From NCBI GenBank assembly GCA_905339355.1, contig CAJPFZ010000631.1, forward strand, positions 1 to 36,455: DNA of 36,455 bases. Direction: 5' to 3'. This document shows, one piece after another, positions 16,685 through 26,125 of this stretch. Numbering within the stretch: position 1 is the stretch's first letter; each line of letters begins with the position of its first letter. This stretch comes from Burkholderiaceae bacterium. Its GTDB lineage: Bacteria; Pseudomonadota; Gammaproteobacteria; Burkholderiales; Burkholderiaceae_C. The translations under genes and the position numbers were made by a program. The notes below the pieces were generated by a model, which worked only from the letters and a program-made list of their open reading frames with translations, was not told the origin of the DNA and made no database searches.

Positions 16685-16694
16685 GGGCCGCGCG

Positions 16695-18044
16695 ATGAAC
16701 AAGAAGGTCTTCATCAAGACGTTCGGCTGCCAGATGAACGAGTACGACTCGGACAAGATGGCCGACGTGCTGAACGCCGCCCAGGGGTACGAGCCGACGA
16801 CCGACGTCGAGCAGGCCGACCTGATCCTGTTCAACACCTGCTCGGTGCGCGAAAAGGCGCAGGAGAAGGTCTTCAGCGACCTCGGCCGCGTGAAGCACCT
16901 GAAGGCCAAGGGCGTGATGATCGGCGTCGGCGGCTGCGTCGCAAGCCAGGAAGGCGCGGCGATCATCGAACGCGCGCCGTATGTCGACGTGGTGTTCGGC
17001 CCGCAGACGCTGCACAGGCTGCCCGCCTTGCTGGCGCAGCGCGAACGGCTGCAGCGCCCGCAGGTGGACATCAGCTTTCCCGAGATCGAAAAGTTCGATC
17101 ACCTGCCGCCGGCCCGGGTGGACGGGGCCAGCGCCTTCGTCTCGATCATGGAGGGCTGCTCCAAGTACTGCAGCTACTGCGTCGTGCCGTACACCCGCGG
17201 CGAAGAAGTGTCGCGCCCCTTCGACGACGTGCTGGCCGAAGTGGCGGGCTTGGCCGAGCAGGGCGTCAAGGAAGTGACGCTGCTGGGCCAGAACGTCAAT
17301 GCCTATCGCGGCTCGATGGGCCACACGGCCGAGATCGCCGACTTCGCGCTGCTGATCGAGGTGGTGGCCGAGATTGCGGGCATCGAGCGCATCCGCTACA
17401 CGACCAGCCACCCGAACGAATTCACCCAGCGCCTGATCGACACGTACGCGAGAGTGCCGCAGTTGGTGAACCACCTGCACCTGCCGGTGCAGCATGGCAG
17501 CGACCGCATCCTGATGGCGATGAAGCGCGGGTACACGGCCATGGAATACAAGAGCACCGTCCGCAAGCTGCGCGCCGTGCGGCCGGAGATCAGCCTGTCG
17601 ACCGACTTCATCGTCGGCTTTCCCGGCGAGACCGAGGACGACTTCGCCAAGACGATGAAGCTGATCGACGACGTGGGCTTCGACGCGAGCTTCAGCTTCA
17701 TCTTCAGCGCGCGCCCGGGCACGCCGGCCGCCGCGCTGCAGGACGACACGACGCAGGCAGTGAAGCTCGAACGCCTGCAGCACCTGCAAGCCGTCATCGA
17801 AGAGAACGCCCGGCGCATCAGCGCCTCGCGTGTGGGCACGGTGCAGCGCATCCTCGTCGAGGGCCCCTCGCGCAAGGATGCGGCCGAACTGATGGGGCGC
17901 ACCGAGTGCAACCGCATCGTCAACTTCAAGGGGCAGCCGCGCCTGATCGGCCGGATGGTCGACGTGACCATCACCGAGGCCTATCCGCATTCGCTGCGGG
18001 CCGAGGTGGCGACTGAACGAAGCGCGGAAACCGTCGCAGGCTGA
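16695..18044 (+). CDS. miaB: tRNA-2-methylthio-N6-dimethylallyladenosine synthase MiaB
   Basis: A 449-residue radical-SAM methylthiotransferase that adds a methylthio group to i6A37 of tRNAs reading U-starting codons. The N-terminal UPF0004 domain holds cysteines 12, 49 and 81 ([27 protein letters not shown]) for the auxiliary iron-sulfur cluster. The radical-SAM motif is Cys155-x3-Cys159-x2-Cys162 ([17 protein letters not shown]). A TRAM domain forms the last 70 residues. Length and motif order are standard. The ATG at 16695 is preceded closely by the stop of the small secreted protein. It is convergent with the small membrane protein gene, with 15 bp between the stops. Confidence 0.97.
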   Translation: MNKKVFIKTFGCQMNEYDSDKMADVLNAAQGYEPTTDVEQADLILFNTCSVREKAQEKVFSDLGRVKHLKAKGVMIGVGGCVASQEGAAIIERAPYVDVVFGPQTLHRLPALLAQRERLQRPQVDISFPEIEKFDHLPPARVDGASAFVSIMEGCSKYCSYCVVPYTRGEEVSRPFDDVLAEVAGLAEQGVKEVTLLGQNVNAYRGSMGHTAEIADFALLIEVVAEIAGIERIRYTTSHPNEFTQRLIDTYARVPQLVNHLHLPVQHGSDRILMAMKRGYTAMEYKSTVRKLRAVRPEISLSTDFIVGFPGETEDDFAKTMKLIDDVGFDASFSFIFSARPGTPAAALQDDTTQAVKLERLQHLQAVIEENARRISASRVGTVQRILVEGPSRKDAAELMGRTECNRIVNFKGQPRLIGRMVDVTITEAYPHSLRAEVATERSAETVAG

Positions 18045-18059
18045 GAGGTCGAGAGCCCG

Positions 18060-18341
18060 TCAGCGTCGTCCGGGGCCGAAACCTGCCCACCACAGGCTCA
18101 CCGCGCAGGCGGCGACCATCGCCGCGTAGGTCGCCATCTTGCCGTCGCGCCCGAAGTAGACGAGGCCGCCGATGGCCATCAGCGCCGCGCTGCCCGAGGC
18201 CCAGGCCCACAGCCGCCACCAGGGCGAACCCTTCAGCTCGGCGTGCCACAGCAGCTTGGCCAGCAGCGCGGCGAACAGCCCCACGCCGGCAGCGGGTGCA
18301 TAGAAGTTGAGCAGGTGCCAGAGCCCGCCGAGCACGTCCAT
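18060..18341 (-). CDS. small three-helix membrane protein, unknown
   Basis: A 93-residue hydrophobic protein with three probable membrane helices (about residues 8-30, 43-63 and 70-86) joined by short Trp-rich or charged loops, ending in GFGPGRR. The sequence is MDVLGGLWHLLNFYAPAAG at the start, which is typical of unnamed small membrane proteins I associate with Burkholderiales. No catalytic motif is present. The ATG at 18339-18341 has GGA about 11 bases upstream. It is divergent from hemA (111 bp between starts) and convergent with miaB. Function unknown; the coding call rests on uninterrupted frame, helix pattern and the good fit between two neighbours. Confidence 0.78.
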   Translation of the reverse strand: MDVLGGLWHLLNFYAPAAGVGLFAALLAKLLWHAELKGSPWWRLWAWASGSAALMAIGGLVYFGRDGKMATYAAMVAACAVSLWWAGFGPGRR

Positions 18342-18440
18342 GTTCGAAATCCATCAGCAATGGGAAAACGAAACTGATTTGCGTCAATTCCGGCTCATGG
18401 CATTGAGCGATGCTCAAGCCCTTGAATTTGCAACGAATTT

Positions 18441-18446
18441 TATAAT
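18441..18446 (+). promoter_or_regulatory. -10 element of hemA, next to its start codon
   Basis: A consensus TATAAT in an AT-rich patch (18421-18446) ends six bases before the hemA ATG (18453). The expected transcription start would then fall on or beside the ATG. TTGAAT at 18422-18427 is too close (13 bp) for a normal -35. Confidence 0.55.
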
Positions 18447-18452
18447 CGCCCG

Positions 18453-19748
18453 ATGAGTGTTCTGACCCTCGGACTGAACCATGCGACCGCGCCGCTCGAT
18501 TTGCGTGGGCGTTTCGCGTTCTCGACCGAGCAATTGGCACCCGCCTTGCAGGCCATCCGCGAGCGGCTGAATCGCCGGCCGGAGGTCGCCCTCGTCTCCA
18601 CTTGCAACCGCACCGAACTCTACGTCGCCGATGAACCGACACGCACCGGCACGCTGATCGCGCCGGCGGTCGACTGGCTGGCCGAGGTGGGCGGCGTCGG
18701 CAGCCACGTGCTGCGCGAGCACGCCTACGTGCTGCAAGACGGGGCCGCCGCGCGTCACGCTTTCCGTGTGGCGAGCGGCCTCGACTCGATGGTGCTGGGC
18801 GAGCCGCAGATCCTCGGCCAGATGAAGCAGGCGGTGCGCGAAGCCGACACCGCGGGCACGCTGGGCACCACGCTGCACCAGATGTTCCAGCGTTCCTTCG
18901 CCGTCGCGAAGGAAGTGCGCACCTCCACCGAGATCGGTGCGCACTCGATCAGCATGGCCGCCGCCTCGGTGCGACTCGCCTCGCAGCTGTTCGAAGACCT
19001 GAGCGAGCTGAAGATCCTGTTCGTCGGCGCCGGCGAAATGATCGAGCTGGTGGCGACACATTTCGCCGCCAAGAACCCGCGCGCGATCACAGTCGCCAAC
19101 CGCACGCTGGAGCGTGGCGAAAAACTCGCCGGCCGCTTCGGCGCCGAGGCCTTGCGCCTGGCCGACCTGCCGCAGCGCCTGGCCGAGTTCGACGTCGTGG
19201 TGTCGTGCACCGCCAGCTCGCTGCCGATCATCGGCCTGGGCGCCGTCGAGCGCGCGTTGAAGGCGCGCAAGCACCGGCCGATGTTCATGGTCGACCTCGC
19301 GGTGCCGCGCGACATCGAGCCCGAGGTGGGGCGCCTGTCGGACGTCTATCTCTACACCGTCGACGACTTGTCGGCGCTCGTCCAGACGGCCGGCGAGAAG
19401 CGCCAGGCCGCCGTCGAGCAGGCCGAGGCGATCATCGAAAGCGGCGTCCAGGGTTTCGTGCACTGGCTCGGACAGCGCGGCACGGTGCCGCTGATCCAGG
19501 CGCTCAACGCGCAGGCCGACGACTGGCGCGCGGCCGAGATCGCCCGCGCGCGCAAGCTGCTCGCCAAGGGCGAGGACGTCGAAGCGGTGCTAGAAGCCTT
19601 GTCGCGCGGCCTGACGCAGAAGATGCTGCACGGCACGCTGGCCGAGCTGCACGCTGCCGATGCCGAACACCGCACGCAGCTGGCACAGACGGTGTCTCGC
19701 CTGTTCCTGCGCAACTCGTCTCGCGATCCGGCCGACGGCCAGCGTTAG
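18453..19748 (+). CDS. hemA: glutamyl-tRNA reductase
   Basis: A 431-residue NADPH-dependent enzyme that reduces glutamyl-tRNA(Glu) to glutamate-1-semialdehyde, the first committed step of tetrapyrrole synthesis by the C5 route. The catalytic Cys51 lies in STCNRTELY (49-57). [16 protein letters not shown] is the conserved substrate-side segment. The NADPH domain has [13 protein letters not shown], and the helical dimerisation domain forms the C-terminus. Length is normal. No ribosome binding site is seen before the ATG at 18453; a TATAAT six bases upstream suggests a leaderless mRNA. prfA follows after 74 bp that include two small hairpins (19755-19772 and 19781-19796) without T-runs. Confidence 0.97.
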   Translation: MSVLTLGLNHATAPLDLRGRFAFSTEQLAPALQAIRERLNRRPEVALVSTCNRTELYVADEPTRTGTLIAPAVDWLAEVGGVGSHVLREHAYVLQDGAAARHAFRVASGLDSMVLGEPQILGQMKQAVREADTAGTLGTTLHQMFQRSFAVAKEVRTSTEIGAHSISMAAASVRLASQLFEDLSELKILFVGAGEMIELVATHFAAKNPRAITVANRTLERGEKLAGRFGAEALRLADLPQRLAEFDVVVSCTASSLPIIGLGAVERALKARKHRPMFMVDLAVPRDIEPEVGRLSDVYLYTVDDLSALVQTAGEKRQAAVEQAEAIIESGVQGFVHWLGQRGTVPLIQALNAQADDWRAAEIARARKLLAKGEDVEAVLEALSRGLTQKMLHGTLAELHAADAEHRTQLAQTVSRLFLRNSSRDPADGQR

Positions 19749-19822
19749 CGACCCACCGCCAACCTGGGCGGTGATTCCCGCGCGTGTCTTCACGCGGTGC
19801 TGCCGCCCTTCATGAGCACCCG

Positions 19823-20908
19823 ATGAAAGACTCACTGCGCCAACAATTCCAGCGGCTCGCGCTGCGGCTCAACGAACTCGACGCGACGCTCGCCGATCCG
19901 GGCATTGCCGCCGACATGAAGCGCTTTCGCGAGCTGACGCGCGAGCATGCCGAGGTGTCCGGCGTGGTCGAGCGGTTCCGCCGCTTCGAGCAGCGCGAAC
20001 ACGACCTCGCCGGCGCCGAGGGCATGCTCGGCGACCCGGACATGGCCGACATGGCGCAGGAGGAAGTCGCGGCCGCGCAAGCCGACATCGAGCGGCTGGC
20101 GCTCGAGCTGCAGACCGCCTTGCTGCCGCGCGACCCCGACGATGGCCGCAATGCCTTCCTGGAGATCCGAGCCGGCACCGGTGGCGACGAATCCGCGCTG
20201 TTCGCCGCCGACCTGGCACGCATGTACCTGCGCTATGCCGAGCGCCGCGGCTGGCGCTCCGAGGTCATGTCCGAGAGCCTGTCCGACCTCGGCGGCTACA
20301 AGGAAGTGGTCTTTCGCATCGAAGGCGACTCAGTCTACGGCCGCCTCAAGTTCGAGTCGGGCGGGCATCGCGTGCAACGTGTTCCCGCTACAGAGACCCA
20401 GGGCCGCATCCACACCAGCGCCTGCACGGTGGCCGTGCTGCCCGAGCCCGACGAGGCGCAGGAACTCCAGCTCAACCCTTCGGAACTGCGCATCGACACG
20501 TTTCGCGCCAGCGGCGCCGGCGGCCAGCACGTCAACAAGACCGACAGCGCGATCCGCATCACGCACCTGCCGACCGGGATCGTCGCCGAATGCCAGGACG
20601 ACCGCTCGCAGCACCGCAACCGGGCCAAGGCCATGGCGGTGCTCGCCGCGCGGCTGCGCGAGAAGGAGCGCACCGAACGAGCCGCCAACGAGGCGGCCAC
20701 GCGCAAGGGACTGATCGGCAGCGGCGACCGAAGCGACCGCATTCGCACCTACAACTTCCCGCAGGGCCGGCTGACCGACCACCGGATCAACCTCACGCTG
20801 TACAAGCTGCAGTTCATCCTCGACGGCGACCTTGACGAGGTGATCGCGGCGCTGGAGGCCGCGCGCGCGGCCGAACAGCTCGCGGCCCTGGAAAGCGGCG
20901 AGGCATGA
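19823..20908 (+). CDS. prfA: peptide chain release factor 1
   Basis: A 361-residue class I release factor that recognises UAA and UAG and triggers peptidyl-tRNA hydrolysis. The codon-recognition PxT motif is PAT at residues 188-190 ([18 protein letters not shown]). The universal GGQ is at 233-235 ([10 protein letters not shown]), the same positions as in E. coli RF1; its glutamine is the methylation target of PrmC, encoded next. An N-terminal helical domain covers about 1-100. The ATG at 19823 (MKDSLRQQ) is chosen by homology; the frame is open to 19784. The stop overlaps the prmC ATG as ATGA, a conserved prfA-prmC coupling. Confidence 0.97.
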   Translation: MKDSLRQQFQRLALRLNELDATLADPGIAADMKRFRELTREHAEVSGVVERFRRFEQREHDLAGAEGMLGDPDMADMAQEEVAAAQADIERLALELQTALLPRDPDDGRNAFLEIRAGTGGDESALFAADLARMYLRYAERRGWRSEVMSESLSDLGGYKEVVFRIEGDSVYGRLKFESGGHRVQRVPATETQGRIHTSACTVAVLPEPDEAQELQLNPSELRIDTFRASGAGGQHVNKTDSAIRITHLPTGIVAECQDDRSQHRNRAKAMAVLAARLREKERTERAANEAATRKGLIGSGDRSDRIRTYNFPQGRLTDHRINLTLYKLQFILDGDLDEVIAALEAARAAEQLAALESGEA

Positions 20909-21744
20909 CGCTGCGTGTTCACGAGGCGCTGGCGCGTGCACGCGGACGCGGCGTCGACCGGCTCGATGCACAGCTGCTGCTCGCCGAGCTGATGCAGCGC
21001 CCGCGCAGCTGGCTGATCGCCCACGACGACGCGGCGCTGGACAACCTGCAGGCGGCGCGCTTCGGGGAGCTGCTCGACCGCCGCGCCGCGGGCGAGCCAT
21101 TGGCCTATCTGCTCGGCGAAAAGGAGTTCCACGGGCTGAGCCTGCGGGTCACGCGGGACGTGCTGGTGCCGCGTCCGGACACGGAGACGCTGGTCGAGTG
21201 GGCGCTCGCGCTGCTGGCCGGACCCCTGGCGGGTCTGGACGACACGCGGGTAGCAGACCTGGGTACGGGCAGCGGCGCCATCGCACTGGCGATCAAGCAG
21301 TCCGCGCCGCAAGTGCATGTCTGCGCTGTGGACCGAAGCGGTCCGGCGCTCGCGGTCGCGCGCGCCAACGGCGAGCGGCTGCAACTCGAGGTCGAGTGGC
21401 AACTCGGCGACTGGTGGGCCCCGCTGCACGGCAGGCGCTTTCACCTCGCCGTCAGCAACCCGCCCTACATCGCCGAAGGCGACGCCCATCTTGCTGCGCT
21501 GGTGCACGAGCCCCGGCTGGCACTCAGTTCGGGCCCCGAAGGGCTCGATGCCCTGCACCACCTCATCGCCCATGCGCCGCTGCATCTGGAACCTGGCGGC
21601 TGGCTGCTGCTCGAACACGGGCACGATCAGGCAGCGGCTGTCCAGGGCCTGCTTGCGGATGCCGGATTCGGCGAAGTGCAGTCGCACCTCGACCTGGCCG
21701 GCACCGCCCGCTGCACCGGTGGTCGATTGCCTTGGAACCGCTGA
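20905..21744 (+). CDS. prmC: peptide chain release factor N5-glutamine methyltransferase
   Basis: A 279-residue SAM-dependent methyltransferase that methylates the glutamine of the GGQ motif of RF1 and RF2. The helical N-terminal domain (about 1-75) precedes the Rossmann domain with [14 protein letters not shown] (117-130) for SAM and the catalytic NPPY at 185-188 ([12 protein letters not shown]). [12 protein letters not shown] (88-99) is also diagnostic. The ATG at 20905 overlaps the prfA stop, so the enzyme and its substrate are translated together. Confidence 0.96.
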   Translation: MTLRVHEALARARGRGVDRLDAQLLLAELMQRPRSWLIAHDDAALDNLQAARFGELLDRRAAGEPLAYLLGEKEFHGLSLRVTRDVLVPRPDTETLVEWALALLAGPLAGLDDTRVADLGTGSGAIALAIKQSAPQVHVCAVDRSGPALAVARANGERLQLEVEWQLGDWWAPLHGRRFHLAVSNPPYIAEGDAHLAALVHEPRLALSSGPEGLDALHHLIAHAPLHLEPGGWLLLEHGHDQAAAVQGLLADAGFGEVQSHLDLAGTARCTGGRLPWNR

Positions 21745-21798
21745 AACCGGGCAAGCGTGCGGCATTTGTCACAGCCTCCCTCAAGTGAAGGAGGTGTG

Positions 21799-21825
21799 CC
21801 GGCAAACGACACACAAGCTTGCCGG
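21799..21825. repeat. inverted repeat upstream of the outer-membrane-like gene
   Basis: CCGGCAA (21799-21805) and TTGCCGG (21819-21825) pair around a 13-nt loop. The element contains CCGGCAAACG and AAGCTTGCC, both of which recur after the next gene at 22542-22577. It may be the end of the prfA-prmC transcript or part of a repeated element. Confidence 0.5.
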
Positions 21826-21883
21826 TGCGGCGTAGCATGGAATCCGTTTCGCAGCGCAACTGCGTCAGTTCGAGGAGCTTGTC

Positions 21884-22522
21884 ATGCGATCAACACGGTG
21901 GTTGGGAGCCGCGGTGCTGGCAGCAGCCGGCGCTGCCGCCGGAAACGCAGCGGCCATGCAGGGCAATGGCCTCGTCCCGTCGCCCGAGAGCCTGTGGCCA
22001 CGATGGCAGGCGCGGCTTTCCCTGGGCACCAGCGGGCCGCTGCTGCGCGCCCACATCATCAACGCAGACAGCTCGGGCCTGAAGGTCAGCAGCGCCAGCC
22101 TCTTCGGTGACTACTACTTCTCGCGATCGATGCGTGCCGCCGGCAGCGGCGGCGGTTTTCGTGCCACCAGCGGGCTGTTCGTGGGTTCGCGGACGATGTC
22201 GCTGTTGCCGTCGAGTCCGGCGACCGGCATCGGCGTTCGTGCGTTCAGCGTCGGCCAGCGTCACCTCGGGGGGCTTCAACTGCCCGCGATGGCAGAAGAC
22301 GCGGATGCCAGCGGCCCGGTGCCGTACCTCGGCGTGGGCTACAGCGCCTTGCTCGGCAAGGGCAGCTGGGGCTTCAGCGCCGATGTCGGCCTGATGGCGC
22401 TCGGCTCCGGCTCCGCAGTCAAGCTCGGGCGTGTCTTCACCGGGCACCAGAGCCTGGACGACGCGCTGCGCGAGATGCGCTTGTCTCCGCTGCTGCAGCT
22501 GGGCGTCTCCTACTCGTTCTGA
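21884..22522 (+). CDS. predicted outer-membrane beta-barrel-like protein
   Basis: A 212-residue exported protein. Residues 1-24 form a signal peptide with cleavage probably after NAAA. The mature part has alternating amphipathic segments and Gly/Ser/aromatic turns (LFGDYYFSRSM, ATSGLFVGS, PYLGVGYSALLGKGSWGFSADVGLMAL) and ends in LLQLGVSYSF. A terminal phenylalanine in an alternating pattern is the signal for insertion by the BAM complex, so an eight-stranded barrel is likely. I do not recognise a specific family. The ATG at 21884 has GAGGAG (21872-21877) upstream. The gene is flanked by related inverted repeats, and its role is unknown. Confidence 0.78.
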   Translation: MRSTRWLGAAVLAAAGAAAGNAAAMQGNGLVPSPESLWPRWQARLSLGTSGPLLRAHIINADSSGLKVSSASLFGDYYFSRSMRAAGSGGGFRATSGLFVGSRTMSLLPSSPATGIGVRAFSVGQRHLGGLQLPAMAEDADASGPVPYLGVGYSALLGKGSWGFSADVGLMALGSGSAVKLGRVFTGHQSLDDALREMRLSPLLQLGVSYSF

Positions 22523-22541
22523 TTCTTGCCGCAAACCCGCA

Positions 22542-22577
22542 CCGGCAAACGCCGGCCGCGTTTGCCGTAAGCTTGCC
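22542..22577. repeat. inverted repeat downstream of the outer-membrane-like gene
   Basis: CGGCAAACG (22543-22551) and CGTTTGCCG (22559-22567) form a perfect 9-bp stem with a 7-nt loop, followed by TAAGCTTGCC. It shares CCGGCAAACG and AAGCTTGCC with 21799-21825. It could end the transcript of the preceding gene but has no T-run. Confidence 0.55.
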
Positions 22578-22616
22578 TATCCACAGCCTATTTCCGGCCG
22601 ACCGGCCGAACCCAAC

Positions 22617-22943
22617 ATGAGCGACGTTCAAAAACGTATCGACGATCTCGTCAAATCCGGCCGCGTGGTGCTCTTCATGAAGGGCACGGCGGACTTCCCA
22701 ATGTGCGGCTTTTCCGGCCGCGCGGTGCAGATCCTCAAGGCCTGCGGCGCCGACGACCTGAAGACGGTCAATGTGCTGGAAGACGAGGACGTGCGCCAGG
22801 GCATCAAGGAATACGCCAACTGGCCCACCATCCCGCAGCTCTATATCGACGGCGAGTTCGTCGGCGGCTCCGACATCATGATGGAGATGTACCAGGCCGG
22901 CGAGCTGCAGAAAATGCTGGGCGGCGGCAGCGGCGAGGCCTGA
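22617..22943 (+). CDS. grxD: monothiol glutaredoxin Grx4 type
   Basis: A 108-residue CGFS-type monothiol glutaredoxin, which binds a shared [2Fe-2S] cluster with glutathione and takes part in iron-sulfur delivery in the cytosol. The active site is C30-G-F-S in FPMCGFSGRA. Also visible are the Lys22 of LFMKGT, the WPTIPQLYIDGEFVGG segment (cis-Pro and glutathione-binding residues) and the acidic SDIMMEMYQAGEL helix. The size is standard. The ATG at 22617 begins MSDVQKRIDD as in homologues. ubiX follows after four bases, so the two genes form one transcript. Confidence 0.97.
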   Translation: MSDVQKRIDDLVKSGRVVLFMKGTADFPMCGFSGRAVQILKACGADDLKTVNVLEDEDVRQGIKEYANWPTIPQLYIDGEFVGGSDIMMEMYQAGELQKMLGGGSGEA

Positions 22944-22947
22944 GGCC

Positions 22948-23520
22948 GTGCCGGCGGGCGCCTCGCGTGTCGTCGTCGGCGTCACCGGCGCCACCGGCGC
23001 TGTGTACGCCGTTCGGCTGCTCGAGCGGCTGAGGGCAGCCAAGTGCGAAACCCACCTCGTGGTCACGCCGGCGGGGGTGCTGAACGTGCATCATGAGCTG
23101 GGCCTCGATCGCGAGGCGCTCGAGGAACTCGCCGACAAGGCCTACAGCCCGGCCGACGTCGGCGCGGCGATCGCGAGCGGATCGTTTTCCGCCGACGCAA
23201 TGGTGATCGCCCCCTGCTCGATGAAGACACTGGCCGCGGTGGCGCATGCACTGTCGGACAACCTGCTGACACGCGCCGCCGACGTGGCGCTGAAGGAAAG
23301 GCGCCGCCTGTTGCTGATGGTGCGCGAGACGCCGTTCAACCTCGCGCATCTGCGCAACATGGTGGCGGTGACCGAGATGGGCGGCATCATCTTCCCTCCG
23401 CTGCCCGCGTTCTATCACCGCCCGCAAAGCGTCGACGAGCTGGTGGGTGACACCATCGAACGCGTGCTCGGCCTGATCGGCGTGGAAGGCGCCGTACCGC
23501 AGTCCTGGAGCGGCCTGTAG
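22948..23520 (+). CDS. ubiX: flavin prenyltransferase UbiX
   Basis: A 190-residue flavoprotein that prenylates FMN to make the cofactor prenyl-FMN for the UbiD decarboxylase in ubiquinone synthesis. The N-terminal VVVGVTGATGAVYAVRLLE, the middle MVIAPCSMKTLAAVAHALSDNL (with the SMKT segment that contacts the flavin) and RRRLLLMVRETPFNLAHLRNM are all diagnostic. The end PAFYHRPQSVDELV is complete. The start is GTG at 22948, four bases after the grxD stop; GAGGC at the end of grxD is the only ribosome-binding candidate. It is convergent with the transglycosylase gene, with only seven bases between stops. Confidence 0.95.
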   Translation: MPAGASRVVVGVTGATGAVYAVRLLERLRAAKCETHLVVTPAGVLNVHHELGLDREALEELADKAYSPADVGAAIASGSFSADAMVIAPCSMKTLAAVAHALSDNLLTRAADVALKERRRLLLMVRETPFNLAHLRNMVAVTEMGGIIFPPLPAFYHRPQSVDELVGDTIERVLGLIGVEGAVPQSWSGL

Positions 23521-23527
23521 CGCAGAC

Positions 23528-24229
23528 TCAGGCGGCCGGCGATACCCGGTATTCCCAGTACTTGCGTGCGCCGAACACGAGCCGCGGATAGTCGGGTTTG
23601 CCGCGGCTGCCGTTGTAGCGGCCGAGCGCCATGAAGAGGTCGCCGCGCTCGATGTCGAGGTAGTGGCGCAGGATCACGCAGCCGAAGCGCAGGTTCGTCT
23701 GCATGTGGAACAGGCGCAGCGCTTCGCCGCCGCCAATCAGCCGGGCCCAGAAGGGCATCACCTGCATGTAGCCGCGCGCGCCGGCGCTGCTGATCGCGTA
23801 CTTGCGAAACCCGCTTTCGACCTGGATCAGCCCGAGCACCAGTGCCGTGTCGAGGCCCGCGCGCTTGCTTTCGTACCAGACCGTCTCGAGGAATTCGACA
23901 CGGGTCGTGTGGTCGGACTTGCGCTTCTTGAGCCGCGCGCTCATCTCGCCGAGCCAGCGCAGGTAGGCCAGGCGCAGCTCGGTGTTCTCGAAGCTCGGCT
24001 TGGGCGGCGCCCTGTTGGCGACGGCGGCGGACAACGCGCCGCGCACCGAGTCGGCGAGCGGTTCTTCCTTCTGCGCGCCGGCCCATGCCGCCCCGGGCAG
24101 CACTGCGCCGGCGAAGGCAGACATGAGCGCCGTGGTGAAGCGGCGCCGGCCGTGGCGCGCGCCGCCATCGGGCGCCGGCGGTGAATGATCCTCAGTCTTC
24201 AAGCGATTGGCCTCGCGTGCCTGCAACAC
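23528..24229 (-). CDS. exported lytic transglycosylase, SLT domain
   Basis: A 233-residue soluble lytic transglycosylase, which cleaves the glycan chain of peptidoglycan with formation of 1,6-anhydro-MurNAc in the periplasm. The SLT domain spans about 115-230 with catalytic Glu138 (IQVESGFRKYAISSAGA), GYMQVMPFW (153-161) and RYNGSRG (204-210). The N-terminus has RRRF-x-x-AL followed by a hydrophobic stretch and AWA, resembling a twin-arginine signal peptide cut near residue 50. The start is uncertain: GTG at 24229 gives the frame used here, while the signal would allow a later non-ATG start. It makes the class of muropeptide that AmpD, encoded in this window, later processes. It follows proS by about 40 bp. 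Confidence 0.9.
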   Translation of the reverse strand: MLQAREANRLKTEDHSPPAPDGGARHGRRRFTTALMSAFAGAVLPGAAWAGAQKEEPLADSVRGALSAAVANRAPPKPSFENTELRLAYLRWLGEMSARLKKRKSDHTTRVEFLETVWYESKRAGLDTALVLGLIQVESGFRKYAISSAGARGYMQVMPFWARLIGGGEALRLFHMQTNLRFGCVILRHYLDIERGDLFMALGRYNGSRGKPDYPRLVFGARKYWEYRVSPAA

Positions 24230-24269
24230 GCCTGTGGTCCGGTCAACGCGCCGCGGTTCCCCGCAGGAC

Positions 24270-26015
24270 TCACACCAGAAGCTTGGATTTCACGAACGAC
24301 GCGACTTCGTTCGCCGCGACCGCCGCGGCCTGTGCATCGCGGCGCCCCTGGTATTCGACCTTGCCCTCCTTCAAGCCGCGGTCGGAGATGACGACGCGGT
24401 GCGGCACGCCGATCAGCTCCCAATCGGCGAACATCGCGCCGGGGCGTTCGCCCCGATCGTCGAGCACGACGTCGACGCCTTGCGCCTGAAGCTCGTCGTG
24501 CAGGCGGTCCGCGGCCTCCTTGACCGCGGCGGATCGCTCGTAGCCGATGGGGCAGACCACGACGGTGAACGGCGCCAGCGCATCGGGCCAGATGATGCCG
24601 CGCTCGTCGTGGTTCTGCTCGATCGCGGCGCCCAGGATGCGCGTGACGCCGATGCCGTAGCAGCCCATCTGCATGAGCTGCGGCTTGCCGGACTCGTCGA
24701 GGTAGGTGGCGTTCATCGACTTCGAATACTTGGTGCCGAGGAAGAACACGTGTCCCACTTCGATACCGCGCTGGATGGCGAGCGTGCCCCGGCCATCGGG
24801 CGACGGATCGCCTTCGAGCACGTTGCGAATGTCGGCGATGGCGTCGGGCTCGGGCAGGTCACTTCCCCAGTTCACGCCAGTGAGGTGAAAGCCCGCCTCG
24901 TTGGCCCCGCAGATGAAGTCGCTCATGTTGGCCACCGTGCGATCGGCCACGACCTTGACCGGCTTGCGCGTGGCGACCGGGCCGAGGTAGCCCGGCTTGC
25001 AGCCGAAGTGATCCTCGATCTCGGCCACGGTCGCGAAGCGGTAGCCGTCCTTGAGCCCCGCCACCTTGCCGGCCTTCACCTCGTTGAGCGCGTGATCGCC
25101 GCGCACCAGCAGCAGCCACACGGTGGTCTTCGACACGTCGCCCGCCGCGTCCTTCTCGTCGGTGGCGAGAACGAGCGACTTGACGGTGGTCGCAAGCGGC
25201 ACGCCCAGCAGTTCGGCCACTTCCTCGCAGGTGGCCTTGCCGGGGGTGGGCGTCTTCGCCAATGTCTTCGCCGGCGCAGCCCGCTGCGGCAGCAGCGGGA
25301 GAGCCTCAGCCAGTTCGATGTTGGCTGCGTAGTCCGATTGCGGGCAGTAGACGATGGCGTCCTCGCCGGTGTCGGCGATCACCTGGAACTCGTGCGAGCG
25401 GTCGCCGCCGATCGCGCCGGTGTCGGCGGCCACGGCGCGAAACGTCAGGCCCATGCGTTCGAAGATGCGCACGTAGGCGGCATACATCGCCTGGTAGCTC
25501 GTGTCCGCCGCCTGCGCATCGCGGTCGAAGGAATACGCGTCCTTCATCGTGAACTCGCGCCCGCGCATCACGCCAAAGCGCGGCCGGCGCTCGTCGCGGA
25601 ACTTGGTCTGGATGTGATAGAAGCTGCGCGGCAATTGCCGATAGCTGCGCAGCTCCTGGCGCGCGATGTCGGTGATGACCTCTTCGCTGGTCGGCTGGAT
25701 GATGAAGTCGCGGTCATGGCGGTCCTTCATGCGCAGCAGCTCAGGGCCGTAGGCCTGGAAGCGCCCGCTCTCCTGCCACAGTTCGGCGGGCTGCACGACC
25801 GGCATCAGCAGCTCCACCGCACCGGCGCGATTCATCTCCTCGCGGATGATGGCCTCGACCTTGCGGATCACGCGCAGCCCCATCGGCATGTAGCTGTAGA
25901 TGCCCGCGCCGAGCCGCTTGATGAAGCCCGCACGCATCATCAGCTGGTGGCTCACGACCTCGGCATCGGAGGGGGCTTCCTTGAGTGTGGAGACGAAGAA
26001 CTGGGAGGCTTTCAT
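24270..26015 (-). CDS. proS: proline--tRNA ligase (bacterial type, with editing insertion)
   Basis: A 581-residue class II aminoacyl-tRNA synthetase that charges tRNA(Pro). The catalytic core shows motif 1 near residue 50 ([22 protein letters not shown]), motif 2 ([32 protein letters not shown]) and motif 3 ([13 protein letters not shown]). A long insertion of about 180 residues between motifs 2 and 3, with [11 protein letters not shown] and [15 protein letters not shown], is the YbaK-like editing domain that removes mischarged alanine. A C-terminal anticodon-binding domain closes the protein. The ATG at 26013-26015 ([15 protein letters not shown]) matches the family start; no strong ribosome binding site is seen. 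A tRNA-Pro gene lies 5 kb away. It is divergent from rppH. Confidence 0.96.
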   Translation of the reverse strand: MKASQFFVSTLKEAPSDAEVVSHQLMMRAGFIKRLGAGIYSYMPMGLRVIRKVEAIIREEMNRAGAVELLMPVVQPAELWQESGRFQAYGPELLRMKDRHDRDFIIQPTSEEVITDIARQELRSYRQLPRSFYHIQTKFRDERRPRFGVMRGREFTMKDAYSFDRDAQAADTSYQAMYAAYVRIFERMGLTFRAVAADTGAIGGDRSHEFQVIADTGEDAIVYCPQSDYAANIELAEALPLLPQRAAPAKTLAKTPTPGKATCEEVAELLGVPLATTVKSLVLATDEKDAAGDVSKTTVWLLLVRGDHALNEVKAGKVAGLKDGYRFATVAEIEDHFGCKPGYLGPVATRKPVKVVADRTVANMSDFICGANEAGFHLTGVNWGSDLPEPDAIADIRNVLEGDPSPDGRGTLAIQRGIEVGHVFFLGTKYSKSMNATYLDESGKPQLMQMGCYGIGVTRILGAAIEQNHDERGIIWPDALAPFTVVVCPIGYERSAAVKEAADRLHDELQAQGVDVVLDDRGERPGAMFADWELIGVPHRVVISDRGLKEGKVEYQGRRDAQAAAVAANEVASFVKSKLLV

Positions 26016-26069
26016 GCGGGGGTCGGGCAGAAGTGAAATGCTCGGCGAAAGTGAGGGAAACCCAAGGGG

Positions 26070-26097
26070 TTGCTTAGCCTCATGCCGGTGCAATAAT
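26070..26097 (+). promoter_or_regulatory. possible rppH promoter
   Basis: TTGCTT (26070-26075) and AATAAT (26092-26097) are 16 bp apart (or 17 bp to ATAATG) and lie about 30 bases before the rppH start. The -35 is only a partial match, but the region is clearly AT-richer than its surroundings. Confidence 0.4.
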
Positions 26098-26125
26098 GAT
26101 TTCAACGAGAATTTTGGGGTTGATT

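Noticed and set aside
19755-19796. Terminator between hemA and prfA
   Set aside because: Two 6-bp hairpins are present but neither is followed by a T-run, so I do not call a terminator; they are mentioned under hemA.
24207-26036. A 609-codon plus-strand frame antisense to proS
   Set aside because: Same reason: proS is complete with all class II motifs, and the opposite strand shows only GC-driven openness.
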